From PSRI01 sp041484195 (GTDB taxonomy: Bacteria > Bacteroidota > Bacteroidia > Chitinophagales > Chitinophagaceae), in assembly GCA_041484195.1 (NCBI GenBank), contig JBGPHC010000022.1, forward strand, positions 1 through 64,000: a stretch of DNA of 64,000 bases, written 5' to 3'. Position numbers and translations under genes: made by a program. This document shows positions 53,018-61,662 of this stretch, one piece after another. The stretch's first letter is position 1, and the number at the start of each line of letters is the position of its first letter. The notes beneath the pieces were generated by a model. The model saw only the letters and a program-made list of their open reading frames with translations. It ran no database searches and had not been told where the DNA came from.

Positions 53018-54679
53018 TTAATAATCATACTCTCTTCTGGATGCGTTCCATCTGATACCGATCGAAGGAATGGTAGCAGCTGGCTGGCCGCTATATTTTC
53101 TGATCATTACCGAAGCCTCGATAAAAAAGTTTTCTTTCCATTCATAGGCCAGCCAAACAGAAGCATTTACGCATTTGGCCTCTTTGGCGGATCCGATATG
53201 AAATCCGTAATCACCGACTCTGGTAGTGTATGGCAGGAAAATATTGTTTCCGAAATTTTCTCCCGCGGTGTCAGTGCCCTGGGCATAAGCTATTAGTTTG
53301 CCTTCGATCCACCATTTGGGCGCCGGCTGATATCTGGCAATCCCGATGAATTCCTTGAAATTCGCTCCTATCGGATGGGCCAACGGCTGGTTATAATGTG
53401 TATAGTCTGCCACGGAATCGATGTGCGAATAAGTGAAAGGCCTCACCCAGTTTGTCTCAGCCTGCAGGTCAAGGTTCTTCACTCCGAAGGCATCCACATA
53501 TTTTCCCCCCAGTTGCAGGCCGAATTTATTTCCCCACCAACCATTTCCCGCGCGCAATTCCGACAATTTGAATTCATCGAGCATCAATTGCCCGTATAAC
53601 TGGAACCTATGAGCGATATTCGCTTTCAGGTCAATACCCGCCAATGCATTATCAGGGCTTCCGGCCTGTTGTTCGGCCGCACGAAGAAAGATAAGGGGAT
53701 TCAGGTACAGAAAATCAAAATGGTCCTGCCTCCCGAAAACAATGGCGTCGAATATGCCCACCGTCAACCATTTTGGGGCATTTACGCTCAAATGATGGAT
53801 AGCCGTATATTTGCGCGGTAACAAATAATCGGATCCATTCTTCTGGAACTGCGGTGTGAGTTCCATGAACAATACATTATAATTAAGACGCCAGATCTGA
53901 GTGTTTATCCTCAGGAAGAGATAGCTGTTGGAATTGTCACTCAGTACCAGGCTCCGGTAGCCATTCCCGATAAAATTCTTGTCATATCCAAACTGGAAGT
54001 CGAGATATTTAGCCGCGTTGAATGTGAGGTAGCCACGCGCGTCAAAATAATCAACCCCGGTATTCTTAAAATGCTTGTAAAAGCCCTCTCCGGGCACGGC
54101 TTCATATTGATTGATGCGGCTCTGTACGAATTGCGGCGCCCTTTCCTGGTTGTCGGTCAAATAGGTTTGAAAACCCAGCCTTCTTGCGATCCGACCTCTT
54201 ATCACCACGCCCCTTGTATTGACAAAGAGCATTGAATTGTAGCCATTTTCTTTAGCCGCCCTCAATTGCAACACAGGATTTACGGAGAGATAAAAATCTT
54301 TTTGGTCAACTTCTATAAAATTAGGTTTGGTTTTATAAAAAATCCCCAGAAATGGTTTCTTACTGGCGAAGCCTTCCTTGCTGCCGCTTACCCATTCGGA
54401 ATTATCCATCAGGGCGTTTTCCATATTGTAGCGGTCAATATCCGACCAGGCAATATTTTCATGATTTGAATCCAATGATTGAATCACACCAACCAGTTGC
54501 TTGCGGCTAAAGGGCTTGTCAGTCAGGAAATTCAATACAGTGTCTTTCGATAATTTTATTTCCATCCTGCTCAGCAGGTCATATTCCTTTGATCCCAGTT
54601 GCGGATAGGTGGACTGCCCCATGGCAAGAGCAGGGAAAATTAAAAAAACTGCACTGTAAACTGTTTTTTTAAATTGCAT
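53018..54679 (-). CDS. Wzi/RemB-like outer-membrane protein
   Basis: This 553-residue protein is exported (signal peptide 1-22, ending AMGQ) and has an N-terminal helical part (about 25-90) before a long beta-barrel region, the layout of capsule assembly Wzi and of RemB, a protein linked to gliding in Flavobacterium. Landmarks include FQFGYDKNFIGNGYRSLVLSDNSNSYLFLRINTQIWRL, cut here into GNGYRSLVLSDN and YLFLRINTQIW. The longest frame begins at TTG 54685; ATG 54679 is a better start. Only 31 bp separate it from the divergent dihydroorotase gene, so promoters must overlap. Function in capsule or motility is inferred. Confidence 0.8.
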   Translation of the reverse strand: MQFKKTVYSAVFLIFPALAMGQSTYPQLGSKEYDLLSRMEIKLSKDTVLNFLTDKPFSRKQLVGVIQSLDSNHENIAWSDIDRYNMENALMDNSEWVSGSKEGFASKKPFLGIFYKTKPNFIEVDQKDFYLSVNPVLQLRAAKENGYNSMLFVNTRGVVIRGRIARRLGFQTYLTDNQERAPQFVQSRINQYEAVPGEGFYKHFKNTGVDYFDARGYLTFNAAKYLDFQFGYDKNFIGNGYRSLVLSDNSNSYLFLRINTQIWRLNYNVLFMELTPQFQKNGSDYLLPRKYTAIHHLSVNAPKWLTVGIFDAIVFGRQDHFDFLYLNPLIFLRAAEQQAGSPDNALAGIDLKANIAHRFQLYGQLMLDEFKLSELRAGNGWWGNKFGLQLGGKYVDAFGVKNLDLQAETNWVRPFTYSHIDSVADYTHYNQPLAHPIGANFKEFIGIARYQPAPKWWIEGKLIAYAQGTDTAGENFGNNIFLPYTTRVGDYGFHIGSAKEAKCVNASVWLAYEWKENFFIEASVMIRKYSGQPAATIPSIGIRWNASRREYDY

Positions 54680-54710
54680 CGTCAATTCAGGTTCGGTTTA
54701 ATAATGCTAC

Positions 54711-56072
54711 ATGCAAAACTATCTACTCAGGAACATAAACATTGTTAACGAAGGTAAAACGTTTGTATCGGATGTTTTATTGAAACATGGAAGGATCGAG
54801 AAGATCGCTCCATCCATCAAATCTCCTTTTCTGGCGGAGGAGATAGACGGCAAAGCTAAATACCTGCTTCCGGGTGCCATTGATGACCAGGTGCATTTCA
54901 GAGAACCTGGGCTCACGCATAAGGGTACCATATATTCAGAATCCAGGGCTGCTGTGGCTGGAGGAGTTACTTCCTATATGGAAATGCCCAATACCGTACC
55001 CAATGCATTGACCCTTGATTTGCTGGAAGACAAATACCAGATCGCTGCACACTCTTCTTTAGCCAACTATTCATTTTTCATGGGAACCTCCAATGAAAAT
55101 GCGGACGAAGCATTGAAAGTGAACAAGCATAAGCAGGATATTTGTGGCATCAAGATCTTTATGGGTTCCAGTACCGGAAACATGCTTGTGGATAATTTTC
55201 TCACCCTCGACAAATTGTTCCGGGAATCCGAACTGTTAATAGCCACCCATTGCGAAGACGAAAAAATGATCAGGGCCAATTATGAAAGGCTCAAGCGCGT
55301 GAAAAAAGTGCTTGGTCCTGCCGACCATCCGATCATCAGGAATGAAGAAGTTTGTTTTGAATCTTCGTTTACCGCAATACAATTCGCCCAAAAATACAAT
55401 AGTCGTTTGCATATCCTTCACGTCTCCACCGCCAGGGAATTGCAGCTATTCTCCAACATGCTCCCCCTGAAGGATAAACGCATTACTGCCGAGGCATGTG
55501 TGCACCATCTTCATTTCACGGCGAATGACTACGCGGAATTCGGGTATCTGATCAAGTGCAATCCGGCCATCAAGGAAGCTCATAACCGGGAAGCTTTGTG
55601 GGAAGGACTGCTGGATGACCGGCTGGACCTGATCGCCACCGACCATGCACCACATCTGCTGTCAGAAAAGCAGCCGCCCTATGAACAGGCGCATTCAGGA
55701 TTACCCCTGGTGCAACATTCACTCTTGTTGATGTTATATTATTATAAGCAGGGTAAAATAAGCCTCGAAAAAATTGTGGAGAAAATGAGCCATGCAGTGG
55801 CAATCTGTTTTGGGATAAGGGACCGGGGATTCATCCGTGAAGGTTATATGGCCGACCTTGTGATCGTTGATATGGATCGTGACTCGGTGGTGGAAAAAGA
55901 GAATATTTTCTATAAATGTGGCTGGAGCCCGCTGGAAAGATTTCGTCTCCCTGCCGCGGTGACCCATACTTTTGTCAATGGCTGTCTGGTGTACCGGAAT
56001 CCTGGCGGGGAATATGGAATAGGACAATGGGATGAATCTTCCAAGGGTCAAAGATTGTCTTTTGATCGCTAG
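54711..56072 (+). CDS. pyrC: Dihydroorotase
   Basis: This 453-residue amidohydrolase closes the pyrimidine ring of carbamoyl-aspartate to dihydroorotate. The long form includes a complete composite domain. The metal-site motif usually written DxHxHxR reads DDQVHFREPG (58-67), so the first ligand His is Gln60; His62 is kept. Other ligands are present: KIFMGSSTGN, ATHCEDE, LHILHVSTARE and the catalytic ATDHAPH. I recall the Q variant from other Bacteroidota sequences, so it is probably a subgroup trait and activity may use one fewer ligand. It precedes the MutS-like gene by 37 bp. Confidence 0.87.
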   Translation: MQNYLLRNINIVNEGKTFVSDVLLKHGRIEKIAPSIKSPFLAEEIDGKAKYLLPGAIDDQVHFREPGLTHKGTIYSESRAAVAGGVTSYMEMPNTVPNALTLDLLEDKYQIAAHSSLANYSFFMGTSNENADEALKVNKHKQDICGIKIFMGSSTGNMLVDNFLTLDKLFRESELLIATHCEDEKMIRANYERLKRVKKVLGPADHPIIRNEEVCFESSFTAIQFAQKYNSRLHILHVSTARELQLFSNMLPLKDKRITAEACVHHLHFTANDYAEFGYLIKCNPAIKEAHNREALWEGLLDDRLDLIATDHAPHLLSEKQPPYEQAHSGLPLVQHSLLLMLYYYKQGKISLEKIVEKMSHAVAICFGIRDRGFIREGYMADLVIVDMDRDSVVEKENIFYKCGWSPLERFRLPAAVTHTFVNGCLVYRNPGGEYGIGQWDESSKGQRLSFDR

Positions 56073-56109
56073 ACAAACTCCATTTTTAAAGTAAAATCTT
56101 TCATGTCTC

Positions 56110-57426
56110 ATGGACCTGGATAAGACTACATACGAAGACCTCTCTATTTTTAACCATGAAGAAGAATATTCCGTATTTCATCAATTGGATTTCACCACTA
56201 CAGCCGGTGGAAAGGATTGGCTGAAATATTTGCTCAGCGATCCATCCTCCGACCTGAAAAAGATAGTATCCGCCCAGCAGATCATCTGCCTCATCAGATC
56301 CAGGCTGAATGAATGGCCTTCGGGAATTACCAATGGTACACTTATGGTAATGGCCAGATATTATGATACGGCCCTGGACCGCATTCCCATGTCGAATGAC
56401 CTGGTCAATACCTGGCTCTACAAAGTGATACACAGCGTGGACTATGGCCTCATCAAATATTCCATGCTACATTTCCGCGATTTCATCGTAGGCATGGACC
56501 AGCTTGTAAAGATCTTTGATGATCCATCGGCACCCGCGCGCCTGCAATTGATAACCTCCCGGATCAAGTCCCTGCTGCAACACCGCCAGTTGCAGGAAAT
56601 GATTGCGGTTTCTTCGAATCATGTTTTCAGTACTCGCGATAATTTGTCTTACGGTTTCTTTTTCAGGGAAGGGTTCAAGGACAAGTTGTTCGAGATGATT
56701 GACATGTACTGCCAGTTGGATGCCTGGTATTCCATGGCCAGGGCTGTAGAAGCACATGATTTAAGTTTCCCCGAATTTATTGATTCAAATGAACCGTACG
56801 TGAAAGCCAATGGGCTGTTTCATATTTTATTGCCGGAACCGGTGGCTTATAATGTGGAACTATCTCCCAAAAGCAATTTTCTTTTTCTCACAGGAGCGAA
56901 TATGGCGGGTAAGAGCACTTTCATAAAATCGGTGGGCGTGGCTGTCTATCTCGCGCACGTGGGAATGGGTGTTCCCGCGAAGCAAATGCAGCTATCCATA
57001 TTTGACGGCATCCTGAGTAATATCAATGTAGTGGATAATATCGCCAAAGGAGAAAGTTATTTTTATAACGAAGTGCAGCGCGTCAAAAACACCATTCTCA
57101 AGATCACCGATGGAAGGAAATGGCTTGTGCTTATTGACGAATTGTTCAAAGGCACCAATGTGCAGGATGCCATGAAATGCTCTTTGGTGGTGATTCGCGG
57201 ATTGATAAGGATCAGGAATTCGTTGTTCATACTTTCCACCCACCTGTATGAAATAGGGGAAGACCTGAAAGCCTATCCCAATATTTCTTTCAAATATTTC
57301 GAGACTTCCGTGAATGACGAGAAGCTTACATTCAGCTACCAGTTGAAAGACGGGATCAGCAACGACCGCCTGGGATATTTTATCCTTAAGAGCGAGAACG
57401 TGGTGGAAATGCTTGAAAGGATTTGA
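56110..57426 (+). CDS. MutS-family ATPase lacking the mismatch-binding domain
   Basis: This 438-residue protein contains only the MutS core (about 5-220, clamp/lever helices) and the C-terminal ABC ATPase (about 235-430). The Walker A motif is GANMAGKST (262-270), Walker B is LVLIDELFKGTN, and the H-loop is STHLYE. The mismatch-recognition and connector domains of MutS, and the Smr nuclease of MutS2, are absent. It is therefore a member of the short MutS-related proteins common in Bacteroidota, whose DNA substrate is unknown. It lies 37 bp after pyrC and 37 bp before the DUF3179 gene, so a four-gene transcript is possible. Confidence 0.87.
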   Translation: MDLDKTTYEDLSIFNHEEEYSVFHQLDFTTTAGGKDWLKYLLSDPSSDLKKIVSAQQIICLIRSRLNEWPSGITNGTLMVMARYYDTALDRIPMSNDLVNTWLYKVIHSVDYGLIKYSMLHFRDFIVGMDQLVKIFDDPSAPARLQLITSRIKSLLQHRQLQEMIAVSSNHVFSTRDNLSYGFFFREGFKDKLFEMIDMYCQLDAWYSMARAVEAHDLSFPEFIDSNEPYVKANGLFHILLPEPVAYNVELSPKSNFLFLTGANMAGKSTFIKSVGVAVYLAHVGMGVPAKQMQLSIFDGILSNINVVDNIAKGESYFYNEVQRVKNTILKITDGRKWLVLIDELFKGTNVQDAMKCSLVVIRGLIRIRNSLFILSTHLYEIGEDLKAYPNISFKYFETSVNDEKLTFSYQLKDGISNDRLGYFILKSENVVEMLERI

Positions 57427-57463
57427 ACCTTGAATTCTAGTTACCTTCACACAAATTTCGAAC

Positions 57464-58663
57464 ATGGGTAAGAGATTATTACTGATCGTGGGAATTCTTT
57501 TCTTATTTGCTTTGGAAATATCGAAAGTGTATTTCATCATGCCTTTTCCGGGAAGCCAGCATGGGAACACCCTCCATTTTGCCTTTTTCATCGATAGAAA
57601 CAGCTGGTGGCTCAGATCCCTGGGTCTCCTCATGGTCTCTTACCCGCTATTCCTGATCTTTGCCCAGGGTAAAACCTGGTCTAAATGGCTTATGCTTCTC
57701 ACCTTGGCCTTATATGGAGGAATTTTTTACCTGGTCAATTACAAATTCCTGGCCGACAAGATGTTTTACCAACCCAGGCAGAAGATGCTGGCGGATGCTT
57801 CCCGCAATAGGATACCCCTGGATCAACTCGTGCTGGGAGTGACCATTAATGGACAAGCAAAAGCATATCCTATCGAAGTGATCGGTTATCATCACCAGGT
57901 ACGCGATACCGTAGGTAGAGAACCCATTATGGTTACTTACTGCACCGTATGCAGGACCGGCCGTGTATTCAGTCCATACGTGAAAGGGCACTATCAAAAT
58001 TTCAGGCTGGTGGGCATGGATCATTTCAATGCGATGTTTGAGGATGGAAGCACCGGGTCCTGGTGGCAGCAGGAGACAGGAGTGGCGCTCACAGGTCCGT
58101 TGAAAGGAAGCCAGCTCAGGGAATGGCCTTCAGAGCAAATGCGTTTGAATGTCTGGATCAGAAAGCATCCAACAACACTCGTACTCCAACCAGACACTAA
58201 TTTCAATAAAGCCTATGAAGACCTCAGGAATTATGATATTGGCACCATTAAGAGCGGTCTTGAAAAAAGGGACAGCGCTTCCTGGAAAAGCAAATCCTGG
58301 GTAGTGGGACTGCAGGTAAACGGACAGGCGAAAGCATACGATTGGAACGATCTCATTCGTTTCAGGCTGATTAATGATAGCATATCCTCCGTTCCCCTGC
58401 TCCTGGTTGTTGAAGCCGACAGTGCTTCTTTTCATGTTTGGAATGCTGAATTGAACGGGAAACACCTACATTTTTACCTTGATATGGCCGCAGGCTTATT
58501 GAAGGATGACGATACCAAATCCACTTGGAATTTTGACGGAATTTGTTTGGAAGGCCCCTTGAAAGGCAGTTCCCTTACAAACTGGCAGGCTTATCAGGAA
58601 TTTTGGCATTCCTGGAAGCATTTTCATCCCAACACGACAATTTTTTCAATGAAAAATGACTAG
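57464..58663 (+). CDS. DUF3179 membrane-anchored protein
   Basis: This 399-residue protein starts with three hydrophobic helices (about 4-26, 48-66, 74-95), after which residues 110-399 form the DUF3179 domain, probably outside the cytosol. DUF3179 marks include VTINGQAKAYPIEVI, MVTYCTVCRTGRVF with two cysteines, TGSWWQQETGVALTGPLKG and KSWVVGLQVNGQAKAYDWNDL, a second internal copy of the VNGQAKAY repeat. No catalytic role is known for the family. Its 3' end overlaps the nitrilase-like gene by 8 bp, so the two products are translationally coupled and likely work together at the membrane. Confidence 0.85.
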   Translation: MGKRLLLIVGILFLFALEISKVYFIMPFPGSQHGNTLHFAFFIDRNSWWLRSLGLLMVSYPLFLIFAQGKTWSKWLMLLTLALYGGIFYLVNYKFLADKMFYQPRQKMLADASRNRIPLDQLVLGVTINGQAKAYPIEVIGYHHQVRDTVGREPIMVTYCTVCRTGRVFSPYVKGHYQNFRLVGMDHFNAMFEDGSTGSWWQQETGVALTGPLKGSQLREWPSEQMRLNVWIRKHPTTLVLQPDTNFNKAYEDLRNYDIGTIKSGLEKRDSASWKSKSWVVGLQVNGQAKAYDWNDLIRFRLINDSISSVPLLLVVEADSASFHVWNAELNGKHLHFYLDMAAGLLKDDDTKSTWNFDGICLEGPLKGSSLTNWQAYQEFWHSWKHFHPNTTIFSMKND

Positions 58664-59846
58664 GAAAATCATTAGTCCGGCCAAAAAGCATTTGATCCTG
58701 ACTGTTACTATCATCGCGGTTATCCTGATTGCTTATAATATTTGGGCGGAGTTGTACCGGGCCCGGGAGAAGAAAACCGGATGGGTACGCGATCCCGTTA
58801 TGCAGGTGAGGTTTGAAGAGATAAATATCGGCCACGATTCAGGAAAGGGAAACCTGGTAGGTATTCAACCCTTTCTGGTACCCCAATATTACAGTACGGC
58901 AATTAATTTCAGGGTTAGCCTGCTTTTCTATCTAAATCAATTGAAGCGGGATGGCCTCCTCAATTCCGGCACTATCGTGATTTTTCCGGAGCATATAGGA
59001 TCCGGGCTGGTTGCCCTAAATGAAAAGGAATCCGTGTACGATGAACCTGATACCAGGAGCGCGGTAATCAACATGATAAGGAGTAATATTTTCAAATTTT
59101 CTTACCGGTATATGAGGGCGCCAGACGGAGTTGACAAGGTAGGCCATGCATTGTTTACAATGAAAGGGAAACATATGGCCGAAGTCTATCAGCAGACCTT
59201 TTCAGCACTAGCGAAAGAATTTGACATAACTATTGTCGCCGGTTCCATTATCCTTCCTGACCCTTCCATTGATTCTTTAGGCAGACTCCGTGCAGGTAAG
59301 GGACTTCTATATAATGTCTCGGTAGTATTTGGAAAAAGCGGAGCCGTTATGCCACCAATTGTGAAGAATATCTTTCCTGCCGGTTTTGGAAAAGGCTTCA
59401 TAAGCGCCGGTAGATTGAACGAAGAGACGCCTGTATTCAATACCAGTGCAGGAAAAATAGGAGTATTGATTGCTGCCGACAGTTGGTATCCTGACCCATA
59501 CAGTTCTTTGGACAAAAAGGCTGATTTGTTGGCCGTACCTTCTCTGGGAGGAATAGACAGTTCCTGGCGCCGGCCCTGGCTGGCATACCAAGGTTATTCC
59601 TTACCCAGGGACTTTGACAGCGCCGAGCTGGGAAAAATTTCGACGGAATCCATCTGGACAAAATATGGCATGGGCTCAAGGGCGCCGAAAGCAGGTATCC
59701 ATTACGGTATGAATGTTTTCTTCACGGGAAATATGTGGGATTTGCATGCTGAAGGAAGGGTCGTTGTCTTACAGAAGGATTCATTGCAGGTGCTGGCGCC
59801 CGCAATAGAAAGAGGAAGGATTGTAAATCTTTGGCTGAACAGATGA
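58656..59846 (+). CDS. Membrane-anchored nitrilase-fold protein lacking the catalytic cysteine
   Basis: The 396-residue protein has one N-terminal membrane helix (about 12-30) and a carbon-nitrogen hydrolase (nitrilase superfamily) domain, roughly 60-395. The Glu of the triad is kept at Glu112 (IVIFPEHIG) and the Lys at Lys237 (PPIVKNIFPAGFGK). The nucleophile position, normally LIC-x-D-x-W, reads LIAADSWYP, so Cys is Ala273. It is therefore a probable pseudoenzyme or a non-hydrolytic binder. The domain sits outside the cytosol if the helix is N-in. Its start overlaps the DUF3179 gene by 8 bp. Distant relation to apolipoprotein N-acyltransferase is limited to the shared nitrilase fold. Confidence 0.75.
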   Translation: MTRKIISPAKKHLILTVTIIAVILIAYNIWAELYRAREKKTGWVRDPVMQVRFEEINIGHDSGKGNLVGIQPFLVPQYYSTAINFRVSLLFYLNQLKRDGLLNSGTIVIFPEHIGSGLVALNEKESVYDEPDTRSAVINMIRSNIFKFSYRYMRAPDGVDKVGHALFTMKGKHMAEVYQQTFSALAKEFDITIVAGSIILPDPSIDSLGRLRAGKGLLYNVSVVFGKSGAVMPPIVKNIFPAGFGKGFISAGRLNEETPVFNTSAGKIGVLIAADSWYPDPYSSLDKKADLLAVPSLGGIDSSWRRPWLAYQGYSLPRDFDSAELGKISTESIWTKYGMGSRAPKAGIHYGMNVFFTGNMWDLHAEGRVVVLQKDSLQVLAPAIERGRIVNLWLNR

Positions 59847-59866
59847 ATCGCGGTTATCCGGCCATG

Positions 59867-60877
59867 TTAAAATTTGGGACATTTCAGCTTCTTCCTGTTT
59901 GGATCGGATGGCTTGTGCACATAGATCAGGGAGATCTCGTTTCCGCCGCGGCTGTTCGAAGCCGTATTGAGCGAAGAATTATTCACATCGTAGCTATAGC
60001 CGATCCTCAGGCCTGTAAATTCCAGCCCCACATATGGTATGAAGGCATCTCCAAACCGGTACCAAATGCCGGTATACAGGCTGGTGGGATTATCTTCATC
60101 TTCATTCAGGTTGAATGCCACGGCACCACCCAAAACGGTTTCGGTGGCGCCTGCCTGCCGCTGGTAAATAAAGCTGCCGTGAAATGTCTTGCTCTGGTCA
60201 ATGGGTACGTAACCCCCGCCGTGAATGGTGAGCCTGGGGTTCAACAAAAAATTTCCGCCCTGGAAGGATTCTTTGGGCCTGTTTAGGTGATACATGGATG
60301 CGCCCAGGTAATAGCTATTGAAACCATTGGTACTACCGGTATATAAGACGCCGGTATTGAAATCAAGATAATTCACCGCTACCACATTATTATTGAAGAC
60401 CTCCTGGGTAACACCCGTAAATCCAAGGGCCGTGAGCTGGTCTTCAAATGTGGCTTTAGTGACATCGAGCCGCTTATTGGCATAGGTTCCCTGAAAAGCC
60501 ACGGCCAATTGCTGAAGGCCGTCTTCGTCGAGGCTCTTGTGGTAGGCAGTGGATATGGAGATGAAATTATTGTTCAGGATCTTATTGCCGCTCTGATCAT
60601 TCAGAGCCATGATCCCCACACCCCAGGTATCAAATTCAGGGATATGCCGGGCCAGAATGGGGAAATCAATTGATGCAGTTGCTGTAGTGTAGGCGTTATT
60701 GATAGTAGGCCATTGATTGCGGTAATTGCCTGCAGCCCGGAAATCTCCATCAAATTTGCCTGTATAGGCGGGGTTCAATGTCAGGGGCGAGGAGAAAAAC
60801 TGGGAAAAATGAGGATCCTGCGCCTGAGAATTGACATATGCTAATGCGGCTACCAAGAGTGTAAGGCCCTTTTTCAT
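59867..60877 (-). CDS. PorP/SprF family type IX secretion membrane protein
   Basis: This 336-residue outer-membrane barrel belongs to the PorP/SprF family, whose members anchor PorE or act as partners for SprB-like surface adhesins. The ATG at 60877 opens a signal peptide (ending NSQAQ); the longer frame to 60922 overlaps upp and has no signal. The mature chain begins with the family mark DPHFSQFFSSPLTLNPAYTGKFDGDFRAAGNYRNQW, cut here into DPHFSQFFSSPLTLNPAYTG and AAGNYRNQW. The body ends GGNEISLIYVHKP. No SprB-type adhesin gene is nearby, so the specific partner is unknown. It is 41 bp downstream of upp. Confidence 0.92.
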   Translation of the reverse strand: MKKGLTLLVAALAYVNSQAQDPHFSQFFSSPLTLNPAYTGKFDGDFRAAGNYRNQWPTINNAYTTATASIDFPILARHIPEFDTWGVGIMALNDQSGNKILNNNFISISTAYHKSLDEDGLQQLAVAFQGTYANKRLDVTKATFEDQLTALGFTGVTQEVFNNNVVAVNYLDFNTGVLYTGSTNGFNSYYLGASMYHLNRPKESFQGGNFLLNPRLTIHGGGYVPIDQSKTFHGSFIYQRQAGATETVLGGAVAFNLNEDEDNPTSLYTGIWYRFGDAFIPYVGLEFTGLRIGYSYDVNNSSLNTASNSRGGNEISLIYVHKPSDPNRKKLKCPKF

Positions 60878-60918
60878 CTGAAGCACGGTTAAGTTCACCA
60901 AGTTAGGAATTTTTGCTG

Positions 60919-61569
60919 TCATGATTGCTGTTTAGCGCCATAAGCCAGGTCGCCTGCATCCCCGAGGCCCGGAACGATAAACCCTTTTGCAGTCAGTTCG
61001 TCGTCAATCGCCCCGCACCAAAACTTAACCTGGGGCTCCTCTCTACGAACATATTCTATGCCAACAGTACAGGCAATAGCCGCTACTATATGGATTTCCT
61101 TGGGATGTCCCTCTTCCTTCAGATACCGTATGGTTTTCACCAGAGATGCCCCAGTTGCCAGCATGGAGTCGGAAATTATGAGGATGCGGTCCTGGAGCTC
61201 TGGGCACGAAACATATTCCAGGTTGATTTCGAAAGAGCCGTCACGGTGATGTTTTCTATATGCTGAGATAAAAGCATTATCGGATTTATCGAAGAAATTC
61301 AACAAGCCCTGGTGCAATGGGAGTCCTGCGCGCAAAATAGTGGCCAGTACAGGCTGTTCTTTCAAAACCTTGCAAACCGAAATTCCCAGAGGCGTGGGAA
61401 TTTCCTGTTCAATCCATTCCATTTGTTTGCTTATTTCATAAGCCATCACTTCGCCAATCCGCTCCAGATTGCGCCTGAAGCGCATCCTGTCCGTTTGAAT
61501 ATCAACGTGGCGGATCTCGCTGATCCAATTACTCACCAATGAATGTTTTTCGCTGAGGTTGATGACCAT
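60919..61569 (-). CDS. upp: Uracil phosphoribosyltransferase
   Basis: Upp salvages uracil to UMP using PRPP. I take the ATG at 61569 (216 aa, beginning MVINLSEKHSLVSNW), matching the family start, though the frame opens at 61608. The PRPP motif is ILIISDSMLATGASLVKTI, the uracil-binding end is GLGDAGDLAYG, and LAEERTRA-like RAGLPLHQGLL is intact. A -7 box (TAGATTTG, 61623-61630 minus strand) lies about 54 bp before this ATG, and only 15 bp before 61608, so the longer form cannot be excluded. PorP/SprF follows on the strand. Confidence 0.93.
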   Translation of the reverse strand: MVINLSEKHSLVSNWISEIRHVDIQTDRMRFRRNLERIGEVMAYEISKQMEWIEQEIPTPLGISVCKVLKEQPVLATILRAGLPLHQGLLNFFDKSDNAFISAYRKHHRDGSFEINLEYVSCPELQDRILIISDSMLATGASLVKTIRYLKEEGHPKEIHIVAAIACTVGIEYVRREEPQVKFWCGAIDDELTAKGFIVPGLGDAGDLAYGAKQQS

Positions 61570-61622
61570 AGGAGGCTTTTTGGTTGCCAATACTTCAGTG
61601 CAAATCAATAGTTTTGATGCAA

Positions 61623-61630
61623 CAAATCTA
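61623..61630 (-). promoter_or_regulatory. -7 promoter box of upp
   Basis: TAGATTTG on the minus strand matches TAnnTTTG. It lies in the 93 bp gap between upp and the divergent anmK. Confidence 0.5.
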
Positions 61631-61662
61631 AAATCTTAAATCTGCAATCTGAAATTTAACTC

